Origin: Aotearoamyces nothofagi
Lineage: Eukaryota; Ascomycota; Leotiomycetes; Leotiales; Tympanidaceae
DNA length: 64,000 nt
Assembly: GCA_015345905.1 (NCBI GenBank)
Contig: JADDTR010000007.1
Span: forward strand, 744,001 to 808,000
Direction of reading: 5' to 3'
Part shown: piece by piece, positions 1-13,801 of the stretch
Numbering within the stretch: the stretch's first letter is position 1
Layout: each line of letters starts with the position of its first letter
The notes under the pieces: model-generated
Database searches by the model: none
Told to the model about the DNA's origin: nothing
Seen by the model: only the letters and a program-made list of their open reading frames with translations
Program-made: the position numbers and the translations under genes

Positions 1-2981
1 ATATTATATCAAGCAGATGACTAAATTTCTGTATTCAAGGAAGTTATATACATAACCTAATACCAACAATAAACCGAGTAGCTTCATGTTTACAGCCACC
101 CTTGTTCGTTTTATGAAATCAACCCGCATTTCGGGTCTTCAAATTAAAGAAGGTTCTGTGACGTGGGTTTCTGGACTCATCTTGTTTGACAAGTAAACTC
201 GAAGTTCTTAAGTATTATAAGGTAGTATGGAAATTCCCACTGACAAGCAAGCAAGCAAGCAAGCTGGCCGAGGTATCAAAGATCTTTGCGTTCTAGCATA
301 AGCTGCATAACTAGGTAGAATCAAACACTTACTCGCTTGAGCCCCAACGACCGCGTTATTAAAAATCTTCAAAGGGCCATACGTACGTTCATATGCCGCC
401 GAATGGAATAGTGGCCGTGACCTGCAGCGTCTTCGAAACAGATCTTCCATTTTAGACTCTATTAACACACTGTTGCTGGAAAAGTGAGTAATATCTTCTT
501 CTGTCTATGACTTGAGGGGGCAACTTGGTTTTTTCTTACTGGTTTTTCCCTTCTATTTTATTCTTTTCCTTTTGCTCTTTTAATAAATTGCCAGTACATT
601 ATATACTTCTATCGGAACTGCGAAGTCTAGAGGACCAGTTTGCCTGCCAGATAATAGATCCACCGCTTTGACAGGCTCAAGAGACTGTGGGAAGATGTGG
701 AGAATAAATATGGGTATTTCTCCAACAAGGATACTTTATGCTCCCACAGTCAATGGTCAATAACTCAAGCTTTGCCGGAAATCATTCTACTGAGCTTTAT
801 ACGACCCACAGGTTGTTTAACTAGCCTCTATACCCTCTGTTGCTTCACTCAAGAACTTCTTTAGCGCTGTAGGTCTCTAGTTCCTGGCCTATCTACCTTA
901 TCTACTCTGAACTTTATCTCTCTCCAGCGATCGCCGGTAAAGAGATCAGGGGAGTTCATATCTCTCATATCTGTACTCTGCAAGGAACTTGTGCTCCCTG
1001 GTATTCCACGTGCTCACCACTCTATCCTCCCTGCCGGGAAGCCGAGCATCTTATCTATCTTACAGGTACAATGACACAAACTAGCCAGACACAGTCAGGA
1101 TTTGCATTTCCATCAACTACGGTTCTTGGCTCGGAACTATGCTCTGTGGAAAGAGACATGCTCAACTGGAGAACTACAGTTGAACTCAGCAATTCGTCTT
1201 TTGGAAAAGTGCCCCCTATCAGACCTGAGAGCTGGCACAGCCGTTAAATAAACACCGACAAAGGGCCGTTGCAGGTGCCCGGCGAAGCAATTCGCAGAGA
1301 ACGGCATGTCTACCAAACTGTCGTAGTACTGGCAGGCAATCTGCCGAGGTACATCGGCACAGTTCCAACCGCGACGCTCCAGATGTATGTACACTTCCCC
1401 AGTGCTGTAGCACATGTACCACATTCGGAACACAGTTGTCGAACGCAATCTGGACGGGCTGTAGTCGTGGCGCCAAATTCATGGATGCAGCGCGATCGTG
1501 CGATAAATGGCACCTTCCCATTCCAGGTCACAAAGATTCGTGCTGTCTACTGTCTTGCCGGAGTATAGTCCAGAAGGGTTTGTGTGTCTTTCGCATCTGG
1601 CCTCGAATCCGGTAAGATGGAGGTGGAAAGCAATAAAGCATGGACTCTCGTCGTCGGCATGCTTTCAACATACATGACGGCTAATTCACAGACGGCTTAC
1701 CATCGCCAACACAATAGATAAGGTACAGAAGTATACGTACATAGTTGCGTGCCAGCTACCATCGGGATTCGGCGTCGCACATGGTACATGGACAGATTCA
1801 GGTACCGCACGGTTTACATTATGCGTTATGCAATATGCAGGATAACTAGAGTCGCGACAATCTCTCTTATAGGTACTTCCAGGACTCTTCGACACAAAAC
1901 TCGTTGTACATATTCGGACGTATCGCCGGTGTCAACGTGCTTCATGCTGGCTGGAGAAAGCCCAATAACTTATCAAAGCGGAGCCTCTCGGTGCAGCTGC
2001 CCCCTTCTCCTGGCTTGCACATTGGGGTAATAAGCGGCATCGCAAGTATTGCGCTTCCAATTCCAGCATCTATAATACTCCTATATAGGTACCTATAGCG
2101 CAGACTAGCTAACGCGAGTGCAACATAACATGACATTTACAGAGAAATCAGAGATAAGGCGCCTTGCGAGCTTCCATTACTACAGTTGCCTATTTCCCTT
2201 CTTGGATGGCGGTGAGCTAATCTCCAGGGTGCACCCTCGTTCAAAGCGTCTGTCAGAGATAAGCTCTTCGACTCTTACTCAGCTGCGTCGGATGATAACA
2301 CGAACGAGCAGTAAGCACCGGGCATATGGAAGCTCAGCAGAATATCTATCGAGAGCACACGAGCCAGTATGTATCTGAAATACCGAAGAGAAGACGTTGG
2401 GAATGCTAGAGAAAGCCTGTTAAATCAATGCGGTCCAGAACGCCAGGTTTGCCAGTCGCGGACTGTACAGTGTGGAAGGAACAAAGTACATAGAATCTTC
2501 CTCGCGACCTAATTTTCTAGGGCATCTCTCCCCGTTAGTCGGTACGGGGTACGCGTGCGTCGTCGTGTGCCAAGCGCGAACCTCCATGGGTAGAAAATAA
2601 ATGACGGCCTCTTGGGAGCTCTTGGGCGTGCCCTTGTCACTTGCTTATCTTTTGTACAGAGCAGAGGAGCGGAGCACCGATGCTAGCGATAGATTTCATG
2701 CAGTAATACCGTACTTAGTAAGATCGATAGATACCTAGCTATTCTTCTACGTACTACAAGTACAGAGTCCGTGCGAGGGCATCTCATCGTGCTTGATCGG
2801 GGACCTGCAGCCCTGTGCGCTGCTTGGGGGGCGAGTATATCTCATGTGCGACATCCACCTAGTTTCGAAGACATTTGAGTCTTGTCCGCCATGTAACAAC
2901 GTCTTGTTCGAATATCCCACCATCGACGGAGCATTGTTTGTTATCCGAGTGTGAGCCATCGAAGCTCGAGTCATCTACACG
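1..2981. other. gene-poor stretch, no convincing gene
   Basis: Only short overlapping open frames occur on both strands, the longest about 100 codons, and none shows a recognisable domain or a convincing splice pattern. A short (GCAA)n run lies near 243-262. Around 1140-1570 several frames are open together on both strands, one of them rich in cysteine, but none has a clear start or signal peptide. I see no tRNA or transposon ends. Confidence 0.5.
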
Positions 2982-4532
2982 ATGTTGTCGCTTTTGGCAG
3001 AGTCGTGGACCTGGTATTCCTTTGCTATGATGATCATCCTTCTACGATTGTAAGTTGCCTGCCTTTGATCCCGGCCGTAAGGCATGATTGGCTGACTGGA
3101 TATAGTGTTGCACGTTTTCTCCATTTTAGATCGATTAAAAAGTTCCAGGCTGAGGATTATATCATGTTATTTGTGGTAGTAAGTAGCTGCGACCCTCGAC
3201 GATAAATCAATGATATTGTCTATCGTCACCGTGAGTATATATCGAGACTAAGTCCACAATCATAGATTGTCTACACCTTCCTCGTTGTGTATATGAATAT
3301 CGTGGCCCATACCGATTCGAATCTCATCCTTCCAGAAGACATCCCTCTTTTGACGGCAGCGTCGATCAAAACGCGCATCTACGGCAGTAAAATTACATTG
3401 GTTGTGGAGCAGTGTATGATCACAACGCAATGGGGATGTAAAATTTGTCTGCTACTCTTGTATAGAAAATTGACGTAAGTTGCTTCGAAATTGGTACCTG
3501 TCGTCTTCTCATGACTGTGACACAGCTTCGGTCTGAAACAGCAACTTGCTGTCAAGATTCTGGGAGGTTATATCGTTGGGACTTGGGTGATCATGGAGAT
3601 CTTGTATTTTGGTGTCTGGTGTCGGCCGTTCTATGAGTATTGGGCAGTGCCCACTGATAATGGCAAGTGTTCTGTCAAGGATTGAGAATTGTATGCTAAT
3701 AGATTATAGAACAATGTTCGGCAGCTATTCATCACTTAATCACAAATGCCGTGTTCAATATCAGCTCGGATATATTTATGCTCTGCATTCCTCTTCCACT
3801 GCTGCTCAAATCAACACTACCTAAGATAAAGTTCGTTGTCCTCTCCTACACACTGTCTCCTATCTGACAGTTACAGGAAAGCTGTACTCTGCGTTCTTTT
3901 CAGTCTCGGTATCTTCGTCGTAAGTTCTTCATCTCCTCCATTCTAGACCACCTCTAACATCCAGCTAGATCCTCTGCGCAGTCCTCAATAAATATTACTC
4001 CTTCTCAAATCCATTCAGCCCAATGTGGACGTACTGGTACATCCGCGAAGCCTCAACGGCCGTTCTCGTCGCCAACCTCCCACTCTGCTGGCCTCTCCTA
4101 CGCCAACTCTTCAATCTTCGATCCTTCAACGGCTCCTCTGGCCACGCCGGGCGCTATGCTAACGACAGCACTGTGCAAGGCATTTCGCGGACAGGACATC
4201 GCGTAACTGCTGTCCGTCTCGAGAGCCATGATGACGCATGGAGCGGCAGGAAGGGTCTCGCGAAGACAGAGAGCGAAGAAGATATAATCGGTAGTGGAAG
4301 CAGTGGGAAGACGTCGGGAGATATAAAAGCTATTCCATTGAAAATCTGGCAGGACGTCGAGGTCAAGATCGATCGTGAGAACTTGGACGGTGTTGAGGTT
4401 GTAGAGATGAATGGCGAGAGTGATACCCCGACACGGATCTATGACGGGGCTCGGAATGGAAGGGGAGTGGGAGGCGGGGAGCTCTTTAGTGGTCCGCGGA
4501 CTACAGTCACGGCTCGGCCGCAGCCTTTGTAG
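2982..4532 (+). CDS. rhodopsin-domain (fungal seven-TM, Pth11-like class) integral membrane protein
   Basis: Seven exons encode about 404 residues: 2982-3049, 3106-3178, 3266-3474, 3526-3662, 3710-3830, 3877-3919 and 3969-4532. The joined frame reads through the hallmarks of the fungal rhodopsin-domain family: an ESWTWY start, the basic loop FRSIKKFQAEDYIM, a WGCKICLLLLYRKLT helix, an RPFYEYW loop, QCS followed by HHLITNAVFNISSD, LPLLLKSTLPKIKK and REASTAVLVANLPLCWPLLR. About seven hydrophobic segments end near residue 260. The tail is hydrophilic, with acidic and glycine-rich parts, and is probably cytoplasmic. Family members are plasma-membrane proteins, some acting as receptor-like sensors, but the ligand here is unknown. 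Intron 4 (3663-3709) uses a GC donor. The start is chosen because the first exon supplies helix 1; an extra upstream exon cannot be excluded. Confidence 0.85.
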
Positions 4533-7500
4533 ATATATGGATTGTAGGATACGGATGATGGATCATGGAAGTTTGGATAATATAAGGGTACGTCTTTGGG
4601 ATTGATGAAAAGGGACAATATAGGATTGAAGGTTATTCTCTATTGAATTGGAGTCTGAGTGTGTGTGTGAATACCCACCCTATTATGGATAGATAGCTTC
4701 CCGCGAGGGATGAATGAATGATCAGGGTATAGATAGCTAGCTAGACTAGTTGCTGTTTCGTCGGTCTGGTATAATATTTATTTATACTTATACTTAATTC
4801 ATGTGCCATCTTTGGCTTGTAGCTTTATCCGCTAAGTGTTGTATGAGCTGTAGTTGACGAGAACTTGGATGGGATACTGAGGGGTCTGGAATTGTGGCAG
4901 TGGCCGGATAGATGATGGATGATGGAGAGCAAAGGAGGCCGCCATATGCTTGGCATTTCTAAAACAAAAAGACTCAGTAACAGCTTTAACCGTTATCAGA
5001 GACAGACTAAACTACAGACCTCGCCATGGGCTTCTAGTGATGATGTCTCAAAAGAGTTTGATAGAGCCCTGTCCTAATCGCTGCGCAAATCAAGCACAGC
5101 CCCGTCCATGGTTGGATAAGTTCTCGATGATCATCCATCGCTAGGAGTGCTGGGTGTGTGCTCAGCCGAGTGCAAAGGCAAGGAACGTATCCGTGCTGTA
5201 CGCTACGATGTTACGATCGGTGTCAAGTGGGACATCGCGAGTCTCTATACTCGAGAGGTACGTGCTTCTTTTTCAGCGAGGTTGGCGTGGAGATGATCTG
5301 ATACCCTTACCAACCACGAGAATGAAAACGATACTTTTGATGTAAACTGCACTGGAAGCCCGAATCAAAATTATCATACGTCGCGTTCTAGTTATTGTAA
5401 TGGGTAGCTGTATTTGTGCAGTTAGAAATACGTATGTCCACAGTGTCTGATATTGGAGCTCGGTCAAGTCGGGTTTGTTGTTGTACTCGTATCGTATGCA
5501 TAGTAAGATTCGTCCCTAACATAAAAACATTAACACACTAGTATGGTGCATCATCATATGCGTATAAGAGGTACTTGAGAAGCTGTATCAAAAAGGAGCT
5601 CTTTGGTGTGGTGGGCATACAAAAATGACCTCTTCCATTTTGGTGGTGGCAGGAGTGCTGCTAGGGGTACTTACAGGACATACACTACTCGCAACGGCGA
5701 ATTGGCCTGAATTCAATTAGATCAGGTACGCCAGGCACTATGGAACAAGTTCACGGCGTTCTCGCATCGTGTTCTCGCGAGGCACCACAGATGAAACAAG
5801 GCAGCTACATGGGGGCTGCCCGTCACTACCATATCAAGCGCGACCGCCGCAATGTGACTGGGAACAGCGCGGATAATTTTGTCCATTTGAAGGGCTCTAA
5901 AAGAATTCCAGAGATACTGTGGGTTACTGTCATCGCATAGTTGAAGTTGTGTTGTGCAATACTGGATGCTGCATTCGGAGGTAGCTTCGTGCCTCCAGAT
6001 GCACCGACAGAGTAAATGTTCAGGTGGATAAAGGTTACCTTGCAATGGCTCTTCCAAAGAGGCAGGTCCTTTGATGTCCGAGTACCTGACCTCTACTTCA
6101 TATATAGAAATCCAACCCGGTAACGTTATCTAAATATTCGTTAGTGTATCCTATTTCCACCTATATATCCTCATATCTTCCAGCATCCGAGCTTATAACG
6201 TCTGGAATGACAGCAGAAGCATAATACAGAAACGGCAAACAAGTATACAGAACCCCCAAGGAAAATAGCATTGGAGGTTTCACATCCAGAATGCGATTCT
6301 CCTTCATTAATCAACGTTGGACACATGGAACTTCCAGAGCGGTTAGTATCTCCTCTAGAAGTTCGTTTGGCTCCGTACTGCTTTTGTCTCGGCGTATATT
6401 TATATCTTTATCTATAGCAGTGTTTCTAATGGTATTTAGATTAGGCTAGATTCTGCTCAAATTGGCTGGAAATGTGGTCAACAATTCCTCTAGCGATGCC
6501 AAATCACTTAACGCCAAACCTTTTGCCATACTCAATAATGGCAGTGATACGATTTCGATCGAGTCAAACTGCGACCTGCTTGCAACGAATGCCATGGATA
6601 CATGGTTTTGCCAGTAAGTGGCGGCAAGAACCACGATTTAGAGTCGTTATTGAATCTTACCTCGGTGATACATATCGAGCCTGACGCTTCTCATTCCGCT
6701 ATGCAGCTACTACTGGATGGGACAGATGTACAAACAAGATGTAGATATCATATTGGCAAGGTATCCAAGGCAAGCTACTAGAAGAGGGTTCTAGTACCAG
6801 GTTGATGCTGCAGTTCAATCAATTCAAATATAGCAATGGTGGGTTTACTGGCACGCACCCCAACAGCCAGGTTTCACCTCATCCGAGAAAGATGCTTTTA
6901 ATTTTGAGGAATGTCAAATCTATTACCGTCAACGTCAAGAATCCTGAACAGCCAAGACTAAGCTATACCTATCTATTACAAGCTGGCGATACAGGATACA
7001 TAGTCAAGTTATTGATGTGCTACGCAAGTAGCAAGAAAGTATTTACAATTACAACAGAGCTTTATTACATTACAAAGATATCTCGCATCGTGGCGACGAA
7101 TAGTCTTGATTATAAGACCATAGATAGCAGAAGGCTGGCCGGAATATTTCTTGCATTTCCGGTGGATAAAGATTCAGTGTCAATAATTGGAAGCCAAGAT
7201 GTTCATATCGTCAGCTGGGGGAGGCACTGAGAAAGCCGTTTAGAAATTTCCATTTTGCTAACATAGAGACGGCGTTTAAACGGAAAAGTTATTGAAGGAT
7301 TCAATAAGTGCAGAATAGCGAGTACTAAGGAGATTGTTGCTGCATTGCAGACTATATAGCTGAAGGTGAAGAGGACGGGAATACTTCTTCAAAAGTCCAG
7401 AGATAGCTTTTACCGTCTATTAGTCTGTTAGTGTATATTATGCCAGTGAGCCCAATCAGAACATTTCAATAATTCGGGCTCAAATTGTCTATTCAAACTC

Positions 7501-9161
7501 AATTCGAAACAAATAAGCTTCACCAAGATCGCCCGGAACGACTGATAGAGAATGATGTATATATTCAAGATGTATATATTAAGTTCGAAATAGCAATAAG
7601 CTTCAATGCTAGTTACCAGTGAGTTTACGAAAGTAGAATCTAAATGCCAGATTCTAAGATATAAGAGTGCTACCTACATATAGTGTTTAAGCTGTTTGTT
7701 GCCGTTGTATGGGATACAGAAACTGAGCCTCGCACGTAAGGCATCCAAGCCTCGTTATGCATCGTGGTAAGTAGGTGTCGCTCAAACAGACAACATTTTA
7801 CTAGAAATCCCTCAAACTGATGACAAATATATACACGGCATGCCTAATCACTCGTTATCTTAGCTCTATCACCTCGCAAGCAGCATTCACAAAGAAGACA
7901 GACGTCTCAGCTAATGGCCTGAAACTATGAGAACAACTAGAGAAGTCAGCAGATGGAGATGATCGATCCATCGTCGGACGATACAGCTACAATCCGTGCT
8001 GCAAAGGGACACGCTCCTTCTTCCTTGCCGTATCATATCCCCTATCAGATGACCAGAAGACACTGATGCGGACTGAAGTCCATGCATAGATACCCAGGAT
8101 TTGGCTACACTGGCTCGCGCGATTCATGAATTGGGGATGGTTTCTGCGCCTTCTCAGTGCTCAGTCAGCAGACAAAGTGACCAGGATTTATCAGAAATCG
8201 GCAGACAAATGCCAGTATATTCTCCCTACGGTGCAAAGTATAGATGTGGGGCCTCAAATCTTTGGTGAAGCAGCGTGCCGGGGATGCGTGGTTTCATACC
8301 TATCCGCCATCTCCACCGTACGCATCCTTCTCCTTTCCATGAAGCGAAATCTGCCTTTAGTTTCGCAGTGAGCAAGAAATCGCAGAACTCGCAGCACAAT
8401 CATCATGACCGCGTCGCGAATACTCGTTACTTCAGGAGAACAACACAGCTATTGCGATTCCGACTTTCATCTTAAAGGTGTGAGTTTGCATTGCAGCAAT
8501 GGCCTATTATATGCAGCAGCGACGATACTACAGGCAGTCCGGGAAATTCACGGAGTTGCTGACATTTATTATCCCTGGATGGCAACAACAATTGCTATCT
8601 CTGATTCGTCAGCATTAAGATTATGCCTTCAATGCACTTATCATCCTGGGCTGATACGGATGCAATCTGCAATCTCGCACAATCCGGGATCCCCTCACAT
8701 TATTCTGTTGACCAGCGAAGAAAAAAGCTCTAAAATTGAATCCCGCGTCTCTATCACTGTTTAGCATTCGCCATTCACCGGGCTTCTCCGCAGGATCCCA
8801 TCCTCCATCCCAGTGGTCGATCAATCTCAGAGAAGCTGCCAATTGTCAATCTCAAACGATCAACAGAGCTTCTGAATTCAGCCCTGATCAGGACTGCGAG
8901 ATTAATGACCAAGGTAGATAAACAGTCGTTTCCCAGCAGCTCAGAATCTTCTACGTTCAATCTTTGGCTCCTTGGAGAGCTTGTCCACTCGTTCCTCTTA
9001 TATTCCTATTCCTATTTCCATATCCAACTAGCATCTTTTGCGCTACTTGGCACCTTTGTTTCACTGCTCTTTTGGGGATATATTCGCTTCTCGAGTCGCA
9101 CGAGCCACCAAATACGGACAATACCGATGGTAAGAAAAGAATCGTTGTGCCCAAGAACAAG
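4533..9161. other. gene-poor stretch of about 4.6 kb
   Basis: No gene could be supported. The longest open frame is 142 codons (6802-7230, plus strand), with no known motif and no clear spliced extension. Frames at 5722-6057 and 8405-8764 are open but cross others on the opposite strand. The last 200 bases (about 8964-9161) are pyrimidine-rich and in frame with the next gene, so they may be its 5' leader or an N-terminal extension. Confidence 0.45.
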
Positions 9162-11339
9162 ATGGTGGCCAATTCAGTACCAAAGACCGGTCCTGGTAGC
9201 AGTGTGAAGGTGGGCGGCGTACGCGGTCGAGACGCAGAATTTCCTAGCGCACCCTCTCACGTTTCGAATGATGCGACGCCCAGGAAAACCCCTCCAAGAA
9301 TCGCCCAACTTGCCGATTATGATCATGGATCTCGAGATTCGCCTCGGACCGTTTTACCAGCTCGGCCCAGTACTTCAGGTGGAGTATCTAGCCGGAAACA
9401 AGTGGATATACCGCAAACAAGAGATGATTTACACTATGTTCCTCCCTCTAACCAGCAAATCGCCCAGTATAACATGTCGCTGCCTTCTACATTGCGGACA
9501 ACTGCTGCTGATCCAACGCCTTTACAGATGGCAATGCCCAAGACTTACAGCCCAGAATATATAGAGCCGGAGGTTGTAGATCCGAGCTACGCACCGATGC
9601 AGCCAACGCAGATTGGCATGGCCCTTGGAAGCCCAAGTCACCCACCGATACCTGCGAAAGCGCAAATCCGATTTGACCGCAATACTGTTTCGCCAGAGTC
9701 AGCGGAGGCGTCAATGGATTGGAAGGATTCTTCTCTACGAGCAAAGCCGAAAGCGAGCAAATGGAAATTATTTGGAATATTTGGGAAGAAGCCCGCGGGT
9801 TCACCTCCGGCGTTCTATCAAGTGCAACCAGATGAAGTGCGAGAACCGGATTATGTGCACTTTCCACCTCCGCCACCCCAGAACACGGATAAATCTCGTG
9901 GGAAAGCGAGAACTAACTCTGAGCGAAGACTAAAGAAGGGCAGACCCAGCATTAATCGCTCTCAAACTGTACCGTTAGAACCGGCGCCATTAGACTTCAA
10001 TTTCGACCAGGCAAGGCAGGCGAAGACGGCACATGATACATCTAGAACTCCTGAAATCCGGCTGGATGGTAGTCCAATTCTTAATGTTGACATACCCAAT
10101 GTGGAAATGGAACGGTATAGTGTTATGTTTGGAAGCCTACTACAGCAACCAAGGGGGCAAGTTGGCTCGCTATTGTTGAGAAGGCAGGCGACATTGGACA
10201 AATTAAAGACTGTGAACGAAGCTATCGCACAACATGTAAGTAATTATGCTCGTAAAATCAAGTCTGTAGTCTGTTTCTTGCAGTCTGACAGGATCTAGGA
10301 ACGGGAAGAATCAGAATCTAAATCACACTTATTACGAGCTCGTCGAGCTACATCTCCCCAGAATACACAGTCTTCAGGCTTTTCCTTATTTCCCAGCACA
10401 TCCAATGATACCTCTCCAGTTGTATCACAACGAATGGGCCCTCATCGACGCGCCAACACCTCTCCAGCTGCCTTGTCTCCAAACCGGCAGACTTTTGAGC
10501 CTCAATCCGAAAGAGAGCAGTCCCGGAGGTATTCGGCTGAATTGGAACCTCCCCATGCAATTGAAGAGCACAAGGTCAAACCGATATCCACGCCTCCTTT
10601 GATCATTCCAAAATCAAAATTCTCTACCGAGAGCTCTCATTTCGAACTTGATTCCCCAAATAGTGATATTGACTCTGGCCCTATCCATATCCATGGCGCT
10701 GCTTCTTTTAAGCCTCTTCTCGCAGAACCAACATGGGAAACGATTCCCACACCACTCGCACCAGCACCCAAACATCCCGCAAGCCAAAAGGCCGTCTCTT
10801 CTCAACGACGATCTCCTCCCTCTATCACATTTCCAGAGCGATCGCCACCATCTACATTAACAAACAAGCCTCGAACAACCCACAACCCACCACTCCGCTC
10901 AAACGCTCTCAGCAAGCCCCTACCCAATCGCTCCGACTCCGCAATAGCTCTGACCTTCTCGCAATCCCTACCACAATCACCACCACAGCCAAAACCACAA
11001 TCCCCACCGCAACCAAAGGCGCAAACCCCACCACCGACTAACTCTCCTTCTGCTGAAGAAACAGAAGCTTTGATCAGATCCGCAGCCGAAAAGTCCATCG
11101 CGCGGCAGATCTCCGTGAGCCGCCAGCAGAGAGAATTACTGATCCCAATAAAATCGCGCATTGCCAATGCGGCACTTGCTGGGAAGGAGGTTGGCGGAGA
11201 GGCAGTGAGTGCGAATATGGAGAGGCTTGTTGTTAATGAGAGCAAAGTCCTGACGCCCACTCTGGTGAATATCGGACCTAGGAGCGGAGCCGCACATGTG
11301 TATAGAAAGAGTGAGAACGTTGTGATAGAAGAACTTTAG
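9162..11339 (+). CDS. large proline/serine-rich conserved fungal protein of unknown function
   Basis: Two exons, 9162-10235 and 10299-11339, are joined by a 63-base intron with a GTAAGT donor. They give about 704 residues from the ATG at 9162, which sits in a good context (AAGATGG). The same frame is open back to an ATG at 8964 (770 residues), but that part is translated from a pyrimidine-rich leader-like sequence. The protein is mostly disordered: serine, proline and basic residues dominate. There is a compact basic patch (KASKWKLFGIFGKKPAG) and an ordered island, MERYSVMFGSLL, followed by LLLRRQATLDKLKTVNEAIAQH, which is likely a short coiled coil ending at the splice site. The C-terminal half has PQPK/PQSPPQ repeats and a final helical segment. 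I do not recognise a named family, and a signalling or cytoskeletal adaptor would be only a guess. Confidence 0.75.
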
Positions 11340-12184
11340 CTCTGCTTGATTCCGGTTCTGAGCTTCTAGTGCCATATTTTCGGCGTTAAAGCGAGCGAGC
11401 GAGCAAGCGCCGTCTCTGTTTCCTTTGTCCGTGTCCGTTCAGGAGGTGTTGCTTATACCAGGAATAAAGGATGCTGGCGTGCATCTCGTAGGATACATAT
11501 GTTCGGATTAGTCGGATTGGCGAGTGCTATTGCATGCTCGCACACCACTCCGACCATGTTTCGAAGAAGAGGGCTCTGGAAGTACCTACCTACCTAGTCT
11601 TGTATATACTTTATATAACCAGATTTAGACAAATTTGAAATTTAAACTCTAGCTGTAGATCTAGGCTACCACGTTTACTCGTCGATATGCCATGTGATGG
11701 GTAAGGGTAAGTGTACACTACTGCTCTGGTAGCATTTGCAACAGATTTTCACTCATTTTATATGGAGGAATAGAATCTCACGATGTCGAGATATTGTCAA
11801 AATTGTCAAATGAGTGTGTTTAATACAATAAAACTAACTATAAGACCTTCTAAAAGAAGTGACAAAATCCTCGATCACCATTTATCCATCATCCAAGAGA
11901 CCTTTTTCAGATTTTTACCCAAGAAGAACCCCATACTCCTAGAATAGTTCATATACTGAAAGCAATCCATCAAAGATCGTGCCTTTGGTCTAAATATCTC
12001 TAAGATCTCGAACTGGCGATCGCCGTAGGGGATCTCGTTGTACAATACTCACCCGCATCGACTGGCAGTGGTATGTCCTTCTACACCCATTCAATCCTAG
12101 CCTTGGGTTCCTGCAGAAATAGAGGCAGAGGCAGGCTTCGTCTAAAGTGAAGTGCCTGTAGAGCCAGCTACGTAGCTTGGCTAC
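11340..12184. other. intergenic, no gene seen
   Basis: AT-rich spacer between the end of the plus-strand gene and the end of a minus-strand gene (convergent 3' ends). It holds short CTACC-type runs and no open frame of note. Confidence 0.5.
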
Positions 12185-12892
12185 TCATGGGTTGCCCATG
12201 ACGTCGCGGGGATTCACGCCGAAATTCGCCCAGAAGGCTCTCTCGACGAGCAGTGGAATATCCCTCGGTCCGGCATTGCCTATTTGTACTCTTGTGTTGT
12301 TGGCTGCCAAAGGATCTGCTGCTCCCATTACTCTTGGATTATCGTAAGCAACTATTGCACTAGAACCGTCTGCCTTCTCCTTCAAACCCGGCCTTGAAAC
12401 TCCAGTTGAGCCAGAAATAATTGGCAAAACTGGCGGCAAGACGTTTGGCTGTGGGATTATAAAGCTGTTCTGCTGCTGTCCAAAAGATGTCTGGTATTGC
12501 GGTACTGGTATCGAGATCTTGGAAACCTTTTTAGGAGGTTTTTTATGGTTGACAGATAGTCGTGACTGTCTTGGACGTTGTCTTGGACGTTGGACACGCT
12601 GGATAGGGCTCTCTGAGAGCTGCAGCTGTCCTGGATGTTGGACATTCTGTGGAAAGATGCCAGATGACTGTTGCTGTTCTGGACGTTGAGGATGCAGTGG
12701 ATAGTTATCAGGTTGCTGAGTGTGTCCTAGCTGTTGCATACCCTGCGGAGGGTTTCTAGAAACCGGCATTTGCCTTGGACGTCGGGTTTTGCGTGTCGGC
12801 TTTACCGCCACCTGTGGGTTTTCTGGCTGTAGAGCATTCGATGAAGTGGTGCGAAGTGGCTCCCCTTGGGGTCGAGATGTCGAGTTATCCAT
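12185..12892 (-). CDS. hypothetical Q/P-rich protein
   Basis: A single open frame of 235 codons starts at an ATG in a good context (CGCCATGGA). The sequence is low in complexity. Residues 1-115 are rich in glutamine, proline and arginine, with loosely repeated QRPxQ and QHPGQ units, and include two basic patches (RKTRRPRQ and KKPPKK) that could act as nuclear localisation signals. The C-terminal 60 residues (from about LKEKADGSSA to GVNPRDVMGNP) are more ordinary in composition. No domain is recognised. The frame could continue through an unseen intron, and it could be a non-coding low-complexity frame, but codon-like composition and the start context favour a gene. Confidence 0.5.
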   Translation of the reverse strand: MDNSTSRPQGEPLRTTSSNALQPENPQVAVKPTRKTRRPRQMPVSRNPPQGMQQLGHTQQPDNYPLHPQRPEQQQSSGIFPQNVQHPGQLQLSESPIQRVQRPRQRPRQSRLSVNHKKPPKKVSKISIPVPQYQTSFGQQQNSFIIPQPNVLPPVLPIISGSTGVSRPGLKEKADGSSAIVAYDNPRVMGAADPLAANNTRVQIGNAGPRDIPLLVERAFWANFGVNPRDVMGNP

Positions 12893-13801
12893 GGCGAGTT
12901 CTAAAACACCAAATATTTGTTGGAGGGAGAGGAGTGCGCAAAGTATCGCTCCAAGCCAGTGTAAGGAGTTTAGGATCGATGCGAGTAGCTATCGTACTGC
13001 TGATTTTGGTCAAGCAGAATTGAAGGTAGGATTCCGAAGTGGATAGCTATATTCATGAGGTGAGAAGAGAGAGGGAAGAGAGCGGGAAGCGAGTGGTACT
13101 AGAATCGTTGGGATCGGTGGCTCGAACTGGCTCAAGGCGTTCCGCCATAAAGGGCAAGGACACTCAACCTCACCAATCTTTCTAATCAGTGTAGTATACA
13201 TATGAGCAGAATAGAGCACAGTATGCCGCCAGAGCACCTAGCTCATTTGCAGGGTAGGTAATGAGGAAACTAAGGGAAGCGGGCTACCTACCTTAATCAG
13301 AGTAAGGAAGCCATAGACAGGTTAGGAGCTCCTACTAGTTGTCGATAGGAGATTTTAATTGAATAAAGCATCCTACTTAATGATGTACGAATATTCAAGG
13401 TAAATCGGGAGCTACTACCAATTAATGATAGCCCATCCCTCCTCCATTCATCCATTTACTCATGTCCAAGTCCTATACTTTTATGACGAAATCATTATTA
13501 CAGTAAGGAAAAGGGACAACGTAAAGCCTAGGTCAAAATCGTCACCTACCTTTCAATAGCGGCCTACCAAGTCAGGAGCCATCGAAGCTATCGAGGGTTG
13601 CACCTACGACAGTTATATCACGCGAAAACCAAGCCAGCACCTACCTACTTGTAGGCTTTGGGTCTATTCGAAAAAAATAATCAGATTCTGTGTTTTTAAC
13701 CAAACTAATAAACTCAATTTAGGTAAGCGCGACTCTTAATTGACAACTTAATGCGTGCTTTAACCAGCCCTAACGCCCTCGAGCCACATGTAACGAGAGA
13801 C
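12893..13801. other. intergenic, no gene seen
   Basis: Lies between the start of the Q/P-rich gene (minus strand) and the 3' end of the carbamoyl-phosphate synthase gene. It contains repeated ACCTACCT-type words around 13250-13650 and only short overlapping frames. Confidence 0.45.

Noticed and set aside
1137-1568. Possible small cysteine-rich secreted protein on the minus strand
   Set aside because: Several frames on both strands are open with similar cysteine content. No signal peptide, clear start or splice pattern singles one out.
6802-7230. 142-codon plus-strand frame in the gene-poor left part
   Set aside because: No recognisable family, no promoter or splice extension, and composition is ordinary for the surrounding AT-rich DNA. 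It could be a small orphan gene, but the sequence alone does not support a call.
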